Notes under the pieces: model-generated
What the model was told of the DNA's origin: nothing
Seen by the model: only the letters and a program-made list of their open reading frames with translations
Database searches by the model: none
Translations under genes and position numbers: made by a program
From: Bacillota bacterium
Lineage (GTDB): Bacteria; Bacillota; Clostridia; Acetivibrionales; DTU013
DNA: 64,000 nt
Direction of reading: 5' to 3'
Assembly (NCBI GenBank): GCA_023435745.1
Contig: JAEZMD010000007.1
Location: forward strand, 62,001-126,000
Part shown: in pieces, positions 8,572 through 16,098 of the stretch
Layout of the letters: every line of letters begins with the position of its first letter
How positions within the stretch are numbered: position 1 is the stretch's first letter

Positions 8572-9525
8572 TCAGAACTCTTCAATGGGTACCGTCACAT
8601 TCTTCAAAATATCTCTGACGGTATTTTCAGCATCCCCTGTACCGCCTGATATAGCGTGACCTTTCAGGATCATACGATGAGACAGTACAGGGACTGCAAC
8701 CTTCTTCACATCATCCGGCATTACAAAATCCCTTCCGTCAAATGCTGCGCAAACCTGTGCGGCCTTCATTAGAGCGATACTCCCTCTGGGACTCACCCCA
8801 AGAGATATTCTCTCATTATGTCGTGTCGCTTCAATAATATCAATAATATACTGTTCAAGCGGATCAGACACCCTCACTCCGGCAACACTTGCCTGCGCTT
8901 GAATAATAGCTTCACCGTCCGCCACAGTTTCCAAAGCCGATGAAGGATCGTCTCCCCTGAATCTGCGCAGGATCTCTCTTCCCTCGTCAGGTGATGGATA
9001 GCCCATCTGAAGGCGCATGAAAAACCTGTCCAGCTGCGCTTCTGGCAGCGGAAATGTTCCGCGCGTCTCGACCGGGTTTTGAGTAGCCATAACGAAAAAG
9101 GGCTTACCCAATCTTCTGGTATCCCCGTCCACCGTGACCTGTCCTTCCTCCATACATTCAAGCAGGCTGGACTGGGTACGGGGTGTCGCTCTGTTGATCT
9201 CATCTGCAAGTACGATATTTGTAAATACAGGCCCTGATCTGAATATAAAGTCGCCCTGCTTCTGATCAAAATAATTGATCCCTGTCAGATCTGACGGAAG
9301 AAGATCCGGCGTGAACTGCACTCTTTTAAACTCACATCTTAGAGATTTTGCAAGACATTTCGCAAGCATCGTTTTTCCGACGCCAGGAACATCCTCCAGC
9401 AGAACGTGACCTGCACAGAACAGGGAAATGAGTACCTTGTCGATAGTATCGTCACGTCCCACCAGCACTCTCAGAATATTGGCCTTTAGCGTATCAGCCA
9501 GCTTCTTGACCTCAAACAGCTCCAT
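8572..9525 (-). CDS. MoxR family AAA+ ATPase
   Basis: This 317-residue protein is a MoxR-type ATPase with Walker A GVGKTMLAKC, Walker B LADEINRATPRTQSSLLEC, sensor ATQNPVETRGTFPLPEAQ and arginine finger LDRFF. MoxR ATPases act as chaperones that mature or insert cofactors into partner proteins, usually with a DUF58/VWA protein from the same operon. The ATG at 9525 has GGGGGGAG just upstream. The longer frame starting with GTG at 9561 overlaps the upstream small gene and has no ribosome site. The normal partner (DUF58) is now 5.5 kb downstream because of the methylase-helicase insertion. Whether the operon is still transcribed through the insert is open. Confidence 0.92.
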   Translation of the reverse strand: MELFEVKKLADTLKANILRVLVGRDDTIDKVLISLFCAGHVLLEDVPGVGKTMLAKCLAKSLRCEFKRVQFTPDLLPSDLTGINYFDQKQGDFIFRSGPVFTNIVLADEINRATPRTQSSLLECMEEGQVTVDGDTRRLGKPFFVMATQNPVETRGTFPLPEAQLDRFFMRLQMGYPSPDEGREILRRFRGDDPSSALETVADGEAIIQAQASVAGVRVSDPLEQYIIDIIEATRHNERISLGVSPRGSIALMKAAQVCAAFDGRDFVMPDDVKKVAVPVLSHRMILKGHAISGGTGDAENTVRDILKNVTVPIEEF

Positions 9526-9541
9526 TCTGCTCCCCCCAACT

Positions 9542-9730
9542 CTATTGTTCTGAATGCTCACGGGCTTTTTCCGTCTGCTCCCATGCCCTTTTCGCTTCGA
9601 GATCCTCTCGGAATTGTGGAAGGCTCAGCGCTATAGAAAGACATAGAATAATAGACACAACAATGATTTCTCTTATTGCTGCGGGTGAAAGCTCCTTCAG
9701 TTTTGCACGGATTCTTTTAAAAAATGTCAT
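9542..9730 (-). CDS. small single-pass membrane protein
   Basis: This 62-residue protein begins MTFFKRIRAKLKEL. It has a basic N-terminus, one hydrophobic segment (about residues 20-36, IIVVSIILCLSIALSL) and a charged, helical C-terminus (EDLEAKRAWEQTEKAREH). The ATG at 9730 has AAGGG at the right distance; an upstream ATG at 9751 lacks one. It ends 16 bases before the MoxR start, so it is the first gene of the MoxR operon. I do not recognise a family. Its position suggests a small membrane partner of the MoxR/DUF58 complex (inference). Confidence 0.6.
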   Translation of the reverse strand: MTFFKRIRAKLKELSPAAIREIIVVSIILCLSIALSLPQFREDLEAKRAWEQTEKAREHSEQ

Positions 9731-9833
9731 ACCCGACCCTTCCCGTATCACTCGCTTGAGTTAATACTATCACCCATGCACAGGGAAGACAAGTAGACAT
9801 TTTTATGATGACAGGTGGTATAAGGTAAGGGGA

Positions 9834-9861
9834 GGATAAAGGCAACCAGGCGCCTTTATCC
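9834..9861 (-). terminator. hairpin terminator after the flavodiiron gene
   Basis: A perfect 10-bp stem, GGATAAAGGC / GCCTTTATCC (9834-9843 with 9852-9861), has an 8-base loop. On the minus strand it begins at the stop codon of the flavodiiron gene. The sequence after it (TCCCCTTACC) has only a weak U-tract, so termination may be partial. Confidence 0.5.
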
Positions 9862-11055
9862 CTGAGCTTTCATAGCTTGTGCAAAAGCCTCTCCAAATGC
9901 GATACTTTGCTGCAGTTCATCATCAGTCATCCGGTATTTGAAGCTCAACGGAGCTTGCGGGATCTGCAGTCCGGCTCCCTCCAGAGATGTACTGATTATC
10001 TTTGAAGCCTCACCGCTCCATCCGTAGCTCCCGAAGCCGGCGCCCAGCTTTCCTTTGAACTTGTGCCCTCTGATCTCCTCCAGCAGTCCGGCTGTCGGTC
10101 TGAGAACCGAATTATTGACTGTGCAGCTGCCGATTAATACACCCTTTGCCTTGAATATATCTGTCAAAAGATCGCTTTCATCAGTCAATGCTACATTAAA
10201 AATCTTATATTGGACGCCCTGTTTCTCCAGTCCGGCTGCAATAGCTTCGGCCATAGACCTCGTTGCATCATACATCGTATCGTAAATGATCGCGGCAAAC
10301 CCTTCATTGTAATCCTGCGACCACTCGTAATACTTGTCTATGATCTGCATGGGATCCTTTCGCCATATGATCCCGTGGCTCGGAGCGATAATTTCTATCG
10401 GAAGCTCCATAGCTCTGATCTGTTCGATTTTCCTTTTTATCAACGCACTGAACGGCGTCAATATATTCGCATAATACTTGATGGCCTCTTCATATAGCTC
10501 ACAAGTATCCACCTCATCATTGAAAAGAGAAATCCCCGCATAATGCTGGCCAAAAGCGTCATTAGACAACACCGTCGCGGCGCCCTTTACATATGTGAGC
10601 ATACTGTCCGGCCAGTGGATCATCTGCATTTCAACAAAAACCAGATCATATTCTCCTATATTGACCGAATCCCCGGTCTTCACAACCTGCAGATTCATAT
10701 CCTCCCTGTGGAAGTGCTTTTTTATAATGTCTGCACCGTTTTTCGTGCAATAAATCGGGATACTCTTGGAAGGAAGGCTATCAAACAATAAACCAAGACT
10801 TCCGCCGTGATCAGGCTCACAATGATTGATAACGATCATATCAATCTTGTCAAGACCCACCTCCTGATCCAGTTTCTTAACAAACTCTTCTTTGTACGGT
10901 TCCCATACAGTATCGACCAGAACGGTTTTCTTATCCTTTATCAGATAGGAATTATAGCTGGAGCCTCTGTGGGTGGATAGCTCGTGTCCGTGAAAATGCC
11001 TCAAACCCCAATCCTTTATACCACACCAGTAAATATTCTTTTTTATCCCTATCAT
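9856..11055 (-). CDS. fprA: FprA-family flavodiiron protein
   Basis: The 399-residue protein has an N-terminal metallo-beta-lactamase-like domain with the di-iron ligand motif HCEPDHGG near residue 80. A C-terminal flavodoxin domain starts near 255, with an FMN-binding GSCTVNN loop near 305. Flavodiiron proteins are cytoplasmic reductases of O2 to water or of NO to N2O and protect anaerobes from oxidative or nitrosative stress. No rubredoxin is fused. The start at 11055 (MIGIKKNIYW) has AAGGAGGT at ideal distance; the longer ATG at 11085 does not. It stands alone between the tuf terminator and its own hairpin. The choice between O2 and NO as the preferred substrate cannot be made from sequence. 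Confidence 0.92.
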   Translation of the reverse strand: MIGIKKNIYWCGIKDWGLRHFHGHELSTHRGSSYNSYLIKDKKTVLVDTVWEPYKEEFVKKLDQEVGLDKIDMIVINHCEPDHGGSLGLLFDSLPSKSIPIYCTKNGADIIKKHFHREDMNLQVVKTGDSVNIGEYDLVFVEMQMIHWPDSMLTYVKGAATVLSNDAFGQHYAGISLFNDEVDTCELYEEAIKYYANILTPFSALIKRKIEQIRAMELPIEIIAPSHGIIWRKDPMQIIDKYYEWSQDYNEGFAAIIYDTMYDATRSMAEAIAAGLEKQGVQYKIFNVALTDESDLLTDIFKAKGVLIGSCTVNNSVLRPTAGLLEEIRGHKFKGKLGAGFGSYGWSGEASKIISTSLEGAGLQIPQAPLSFKYRMTDDELQQSIAFGEAFAQAMKAQG

Positions 11056-11141
11056 AATCCGAACCTCCTTTGCGGTATATATCATGACAATTGATCTATA
11101 TGCCCTGGATATTATAATACCCTATTCATCCATATTGAAAC

Positions 11142-11176
11142 AATAAAAAGAACCGTTATATTTCAAACGGTTCTTT
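11142..11176 (-). terminator. rho-independent terminator of the str operon (after tuf)
   Basis: An 11-bp stem, AAAGAACCGTT / AACGGTTCTTT (11147-11157 with 11166-11176), has an 8-base loop. On the minus strand it is followed by TTTTTATTGTTT. It lies 20 bases past the tuf stop and closes the long ribosomal transcript. Confidence 0.88.
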
Positions 11177-11195
11177 CTTAATTTTTGTTATTCGG

Positions 11196-12398
11196 TTACT
11201 CTATGATAGAGGTAACGGAACCGGAACCAACTGTCCTTCCGCCTTCACGGATAGCGAACTTCAAACCCTGATCCATAGCGATAGGAGTGATGAGCTTGAT
11301 GGTCATTTCTATATGATCACCGGGCATGCACATCTCAACGCCTGCAGGAAGCTCGGCAACACCGGTAACGTCGGTAGTTCTGAAATAGAACTGCGGCCTG
11401 TAGCCATTAAAGAAAGGAGTATGTCTTCCGCCCTCTTCCTTGGTTAAAACGTAAACCTGGCCTTTGAAATGAGTATGAGGTTTGATGGAACCGACCTTTG
11501 CGAGAACCTGTCCTCTTTCAACATCAGTTCTCTGAATACCTCTGAGCAGGCAACCGATATTATCGCCGGCAACAGCCTGATCAAGAAGCTTTCTGAACAT
11601 TTCAACACCGGTAACAACTGTCTTTCTCGGTTCATCCATCAAGCCAACGATCTCAACTTCTTCGCCAACCTTGACCATTCCTCTTTCAACCCTGCCGGTT
11701 GCAACTGTTCCACGACCTGTGATGGAGAATACATCCTCAACAGGCATAAGGAACGGCTTGTCTGTCGGCCTTTCAGGAGTAGGAATATAGCTGTCAACAG
11801 CGGCCATAAGATCAAGAATACATTTGTATTCAGGAGCATTAGGATCTGTTGATGTACTCTCAAGAGCGTCCAGAGCTGAGCCTCTGACGATTGGAATATT
11901 GTCACCGTCAAATTCATAAGAGCTGAGCAGTTCTCTGAGTTCCATTTCAACAAGCTCAATGAGTTCTTCATCGTCAACCATATCGCACTTGTTCAGGAAT
12001 ACGATGATGTGCTGCACGCCAACACGGCCTGCAAGGAGGATGTGCTCCCTGGTCTGAGGCATCGGGCCGTCCGCTGCGGAAACAACGAGGATAGCACCGT
12101 CCATCTGAGCGGCGCCGGTGATCATGTTCTTAACATAGTCGGCATGGCCGGGGCAGTCAACATGCGCATAATGCCTGTTTTCAGTTTCATACTCAACGTG
12201 TGCGGTTGAGATCGTGATTCCTCTTGCCTTCTCCTCAGGAGCCTTATCGATCTGATCATATGCAGTATAATTTGCCTTGCCTGAGAAACCCAATACCTTC
12301 GTAATAGCAGCAGTCAAGGAAGTCTTACCGTGGTCGACATGACCGATCGTTCCAATGTTAACGTGGGGTTTTGTTCTTTCAAATTTGGCCTTACCCAT
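11196..12398 (-). CDS. tuf: elongation factor Tu
   Basis: The 400-residue protein is full length. It has G1 GHVDHGKT at 19-26, G3 DCPGHADY near 81-88, G4 NKCD near 136-139 and G5 GSAL. Domains II and III follow. EF-Tu delivers aminoacyl-tRNA to the ribosome as a GTP complex. It is the last gene of the L7Ae-rpsL-rpsG-fusA-tuf group, with a 65-base gap after fusA and a strong terminator at 11142-11176. The S10 cluster, which follows tuf in many bacteria, is not here; a flavodiiron gene comes instead. Confidence 0.98.
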   Translation of the reverse strand: MGKAKFERTKPHVNIGTIGHVDHGKTSLTAAITKVLGFSGKANYTAYDQIDKAPEEKARGITISTAHVEYETENRHYAHVDCPGHADYVKNMITGAAQMDGAILVVSAADGPMPQTREHILLAGRVGVQHIIVFLNKCDMVDDEELIELVEMELRELLSSYEFDGDNIPIVRGSALDALESTSTDPNAPEYKCILDLMAAVDSYIPTPERPTDKPFLMPVEDVFSITGRGTVATGRVERGMVKVGEEVEIVGLMDEPRKTVVTGVEMFRKLLDQAVAGDNIGCLLRGIQRTDVERGQVLAKVGSIKPHTHFKGQVYVLTKEEGGRHTPFFNGYRPQFYFRTTDVTGVAELPAGVEMCMPGDHIEMTIKLITPIAMDQGLKFAIREGGRTVGSGSVTSIIE

Positions 12399-12463
12399 TT
12401 TAAATCTCCTCTCTTTGTTCAGTATACACTGAATAAATTTGTTTATTTTACATTAACTTTAGC

Positions 12464-14530
12464 TCACTTCAGAACAGATTCCTGAATGTATTTAGGAACC
12501 TCTTCGTAGTGGCTGAATTGCATTGTGAATACGCCTCTTCCCTGTGTTCTTGAACGAAGCTCGGTAGCATATCCGAACATGCTTGCAAGCGGTACATTTG
12601 CTGAAATTACCTGTGCGCCCGCTCTGCTTTCCATCCCTTCGATCCTGCCCCGACGGGAATTCAAATCACCCATGACATCTCCCATGTATACCTCAGGGAC
12701 AACTACATCAACTTTCATGACAGGTTCCAGTAAGACCGGATCTGCTTTACGGCAGCCTTCCTTAAAGCCCATGGATCCCGCGATTTTAAATGCCATTTCT
12801 GATGAGTCGACCTCATGGTATGATCCGTCCACAAGGGTTACCTTAATGTCCAGAACCTGATAACCGCCAAGAATACCATTTTTCATTGCATCCTGGATAC
12901 CGGCGTCGATTGCAGGGATATATTCCTTGGGAATAGCGCCCCCAACAATTTTGTTTACAAAGATATAGCCTGCGCCAGGCTCCTGTGGCTCGATTTCCAA
13001 TACGCAGTGGCCATACTGGCCTCTGCCGCCGGACTGTCTGACAAATTTGCCTTCAGACTTGACAGCTTTGCGTATCGTTTCCTTGTATGCAACCTGAGGC
13101 TGGCCGATATTGGCTTCCACCTTGAATTCCCTCATCAGTCTGTCGACGATGATTTCAAGATGCAGCTCACCCATTCCTGAGATGATCGTCTGACCGGTCT
13201 CCTGGTCTGTGTGCGCCTTGAAGGTCGGATCTTCCTCGGAGAGCTTGGCCAAAGCAGCGGACATTTTGTCCTGACCGGCCTTTGTCTTAGGCTCCACCGC
13301 AATATGAATAACCGGTTCCGGAAACTCCATGGACTCCAGTATTACCGGAGCATCCTCACTGCAAAGAGTATCTCCGGTTGTAGTGTCCTTGAGACCTACT
13401 GCTGCAGCGATGTCTCCAGAGTATATTTCGTCCGTGTCTTCCCTGTGGTTCGCATGCATCAGAACTATTCTTCCGACACGTTCCTTCTTATTTTTTGTGG
13501 AATTCAATACATATGACCCCGCACTCAACTTTCCGGAATAGACTCTGAAAAAACACAGCTTTCCGACAAAGGGATCTGCTACGATCTTGAATGCCAATGC
13601 GGAAAATGGACCATTGTCGTCCGCCGGCCTTTCGATCTCTATTTCTTCGTCCTCTGCTGATACACCTCTGATAGCGGGCACGTCCAACGGCGAGGGCATA
13701 TAATCCACAACAGCATCCAAAAGCTGCTGCACTCCCTTGTTCTTGTAAGACGAGCCGCACGTAACCGGTATTATTGCTACGCTGATAGTAGCCTTCCTGA
13801 TTCCTGCACGTAATTCATCTACGGTCAGTTCTTCTCCCGATAGATATTTATCCATCAAGTACTCGTCTTGTTCAGCAACAGCTTCAATTAAAATGTTACG
13901 ATATTCATCAACAAGATCAACCATGTCATCCGGAATAGGCTCTTCATCCATTACTTTGCCTAAATCGTCAATGTAGAATACAGCCGTCCTTGTAACAAGG
14001 TCGATAATTCCACGGAAATTGTCTTCTTTGCCGATAGGTAACTGAATTGGAACAGCATTTGCTTTCAATCTGTCCTTCATCATCCGGATGCAATTAAAAA
14101 AATCTGCACCCATAATATCCATTTTATTAACATATGCAAGGCGCGGTACGTTGTACTTGTCAGCCTGTCTCCAAACGGTTTCAGACTGGGGCTCAACCCC
14201 TCCCTTTGCACAGAAAAGTGTTACCGAACCATCGAGAACTCTTAGAGATCTTTCAACCTCAACCGTAAAGTCAACGTGCCCCGGCGTATCTATAATATTT
14301 ATCCTGTTTCCCTTCCATTGAGCTGTTGTCGCAGCTGAGGAAATTGTGATCCCTCTCTCCTGCTCCTGCTCCATAAAGTCCATAGTAGCTGCGCCTTCAT
14401 GGGTTTCTCCCATTTTATGCAGCTTTCCTGTGTAAAACAGAATTCTTTCAGTTGTAGTTGTCTTACCGGCATCAATATGTGCCATGATACCGATATTTCT
14501 TGTGTTTTGCAAACTGAATTGCCTGGGCAT
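12464..14530 (-). CDS. fusA: elongation factor G
   Basis: This 688-residue translational GTPase has P-loop AHIDAGKT at 17-24, DTPGHVDF near 81-88 and NKMD near 135-138. All EF-G domains are present, including the domain IV segment QSGGRGQYGHC. EF-G catalyses ribosomal translocation. The start ATG has AAGGAGG upstream. It lies 55 bases after rpsG and 65 before tuf. The length is standard and no fusidic-acid-type change is obvious by eye. Confidence 0.98.
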   Translation of the reverse strand: MPRQFSLQNTRNIGIMAHIDAGKTTTTERILFYTGKLHKMGETHEGAATMDFMEQEQERGITISSAATTAQWKGNRINIIDTPGHVDFTVEVERSLRVLDGSVTLFCAKGGVEPQSETVWRQADKYNVPRLAYVNKMDIMGADFFNCIRMMKDRLKANAVPIQLPIGKEDNFRGIIDLVTRTAVFYIDDLGKVMDEEPIPDDMVDLVDEYRNILIEAVAEQDEYLMDKYLSGEELTVDELRAGIRKATISVAIIPVTCGSSYKNKGVQQLLDAVVDYMPSPLDVPAIRGVSAEDEEIEIERPADDNGPFSALAFKIVADPFVGKLCFFRVYSGKLSAGSYVLNSTKNKKERVGRIVLMHANHREDTDEIYSGDIAAAVGLKDTTTGDTLCSEDAPVILESMEFPEPVIHIAVEPKTKAGQDKMSAALAKLSEEDPTFKAHTDQETGQTIISGMGELHLEIIVDRLMREFKVEANIGQPQVAYKETIRKAVKSEGKFVRQSGGRGQYGHCVLEIEPQEPGAGYIFVNKIVGGAIPKEYIPAIDAGIQDAMKNGILGGYQVLDIKVTLVDGSYHEVDSSEMAFKIAGSMGFKEGCRKADPVLLEPVMKVDVVVPEVYMGDVMGDLNSRRGRIEGMESRAGAQVISANVPLASMFGYATELRSRTQGRGVFTMQFSHYEEVPKYIQESVLK

Positions 14531-14585
14531 GTTTGCCTCCTTTCTTCCTCGATAAGTTCTTTATTGTTTTCGATGTTGTCACTAA

Positions 14586-15056
14586 TTACCAGCGATAATG
14601 TGCGAAAGCCTTATTGGCCTCTGCCATCTTGTGGGTGTCTTCCTTCTTTTTGAAGGACCCGCCGGCTCCATTGACAGCATCCATGATCTCTCCTGCAAGT
14701 CTTTCCTTCATTGTCTTCTCGCCTCTGGCGCGTGAGTAGTTGGTCAACCATCTCAGTCCCAGCGCCTGTCTTCTTTCGGGCCTGACTTCCATAGGCACCT
14801 GATAGGTTGCGCCGCCGACTCTTCTGGCTTTAACCTCCAGTACAGGCATAATGTTATTCATTGCCTGTTCAAACACTTCAAGAGGATCCTTACCGGTTTT
14901 TTCCCTTATAATGTCAAAAGCATCGTAGCATATTCTCTGAGCTACACCCTTCTTGCCGTCAAGCATGATATTATTGATCAGCTTGGTGACAACCTTGTCA
15001 TTATAAATGGGATCCGGCAGAACGTCTCTTTTTGGAGTATGTCCTTTTCTTGGCAC
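14586..15056 (-). CDS. rpsG: 30S ribosomal protein S7
   Basis: The 156-residue protein is the family length and starts MPRKGHTPKR, with MLDGKKGVAQ and YQVPMEVRPERRQALGLRWL. S7 is a primary assembly protein of the 30S head and, in some bacteria, the autogenous repressor of the str operon. The start codon is GTG at 15056, with AAAGGAGGG ahead of it. A 189-base gap separates it from rpsL; this gap holds a tandem repeat and could contain a regulatory leader. Confidence 0.98.
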   Translation of the reverse strand: MPRKGHTPKRDVLPDPIYNDKVVTKLINNIMLDGKKGVAQRICYDAFDIIREKTGKDPLEVFEQAMNNIMPVLEVKARRVGGATYQVPMEVRPERRQALGLRWLTNYSRARGEKTMKERLAGEIMDAVNGAGGSFKKKEDTHKMAEANKAFAHYRW

Positions 15057-15174
15057 TTTACTTCCCTCCTTTAATAGATGATAGGGGCTGCTACCCCTTC
15101 GGTTTTTGAGGTACTCGGAACCCGCAGGTTCTCGTTAGTGCGTCCGTACATGTAATATATAAAAAAGTTTAATT

Positions 15175-15206
15175 TCTTTATCGTTACAACTCTTTATCGT
15201 TACAAC
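15175..15206. repeat. 2 x 16-bp tandem repeat between rpsL and rpsG
   Basis: The 16-base unit TCTTTATCGTTACAAC occurs twice back to back (15175-15190 and 15191-15206) in the rpsL-rpsG intercistronic region. On the transcript this reads GUUGUAACGAUAAAGA twice. The role is unknown; it lies where an S7-binding leader would be expected, but no S7 site was recognised. Confidence 0.8.
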
Positions 15207-15245
15207 ATACTTGGCACTCTTTAATCGGGTCTCTTGCGGACGCTG

Positions 15246-15674
15246 CTACTTCTTGGCCGCGCCTGCCTTCGGCCTCTTCGCGCCGTACTTTGAACGGCCT
15301 TGCATCCTCTTTGCAACACCGGCTGTATCAAGTGTCCCTCGTACGATGTGGTATCTTACGCCAGGTAGATCCTTTACCCTGCCGCCCCTGATGAGAACAA
15401 CACTGTGTTCCTGAAGATTGTGGCCTATTCCGGGAATATATGCAGAGACTTCAATCCCGTTTGTCAAACGCACCCTTGCAACCTTTCTCAAAGCTGAGTT
15501 CGGCTTCTTTGGCGTTGTTGTCCTGACTACGGTGCAAACACCTCTTTTTTGAGGCGAGTTGCTTTCTACCGACCTCTTTTTCAGTGAGTTTAACCCTTTC
15601 TGCAAAGCCGGAGCAGTAGATTTGTATTCAACTGTCTGTCTTCCCTTTCTGACCATCTGATTAAATGTTGGCAA
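15246..15674 (-). CDS. rpsL: 30S ribosomal protein S12 (UUG start)
   Basis: The 142-residue protein starts (M)PTFNQMVRKGR and contains TTPKKPNSALRK and GRVKDLPGVRYH, the two loops where streptomycin-resistance changes occur. Both have the usual lysines, so a sensitive type is expected. S12 monitors decoding. The start is TTG at 15674, eight bases after AAGGAGG. The in-frame GTG at 15683 overlaps the ribosome site, and the nearer ATG (15679) is out of frame. It follows the L7Ae-like gene by 46 bases. Confidence 0.97.
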   Translation of the reverse strand: MPTFNQMVRKGRQTVEYKSTAPALQKGLNSLKKRSVESNSPQKRGVCTVVRTTTPKKPNSALRKVARVRLTNGIEVSAYIPGIGHNLQEHSVVLIRGGRVKDLPGVRYHIVRGTLDTAGVAKRMQGRSKYGAKRPKAGAAKK

Positions 15675-15720
15675 TCCATACACCTCCTTTCGCCAATTAT
15701 ATATTTTAATTTTAGTATTG

Positions 15721-15963
15721 CTATTTTAATAAACAAACAGCCGATGCACCGACTTCAATACCTACAGCCTTCCCCAGCTGTTTCATCGTATCAACATATT
15801 CCAGCGCAATATCATTGGAGAGGCAAAGCTCCTTCAGGCTTCCGGTAATCTTTTCATCGGCATCCATTGCTATGAAAACCACCTTCGCAGTATCGTTCTC
15901 CACAGCCTTTAATGTCTGCTTGATCCCTATGGCCTTGCTGCCGTTTTTTAATGCATCCAGCAC
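15721..15963 (-). CDS. L7Ae-family ribosomal protein (YbxF/RplGB-like)
   Basis: This 80-residue protein has the L7Ae/L30e/S12e/Gadd45 fold pattern, with AIGIKQTLKAV, VVFIAMDADEK and a central GKAVGIEVGASAV. Members bind kink-turn RNA. In Firmicutes this gene normally lies between rpoC and rpsL, as here. The start is GTG at 15963 with AAGGG upstream. A promoter at 16010-16039 makes it the first gene of the str transcript. Its exact ribosomal role is less settled than that of the neighbouring genes. Confidence 0.9.
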   Translation of the reverse strand: MLDALKNGSKAIGIKQTLKAVENDTAKVVFIAMDADEKITGSLKELCLSNDIALEYVDTMKQLGKAVGIEVGASAVCLLK

Positions 15964-16009
15964 TGATCTGCACCCTTCCCCTCATTCCCCCTGAAATTCG
16001 CACTGAAAT

Positions 16010-16039
16010 ATTCTATCACCGCAGCCTGTTATTTGTCAA
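16010..16039 (-). promoter_or_regulatory. sigma-A promoter of the L7Ae-rpsL-rpsG-fusA-tuf group
   Basis: Minus-strand TTGACA (16034-16039) and TAGAAT (16010-16015) are 18 bases apart. Transcription would start near 16003, about 40 bases before the GTG of the L7Ae-like gene. A GC-rich imperfect hairpin at 16047-16071, without a U-tract, separates it from the rpoC stop, so read-through from rpoC is also likely. Confidence 0.7.
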
Positions 16040-16098
16040 GTTTATCGGGACACTCCGAACAGGTGTGCCCCAACTCCTTTTTCAAGTAACTATGCTCA

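Noticed and set aside
16047..16071. Hairpin after rpoC as a rho-independent terminator
   Set aside because: The stem has a bulge and is followed by GATAAAC, with no U-tract; read-through is likely.
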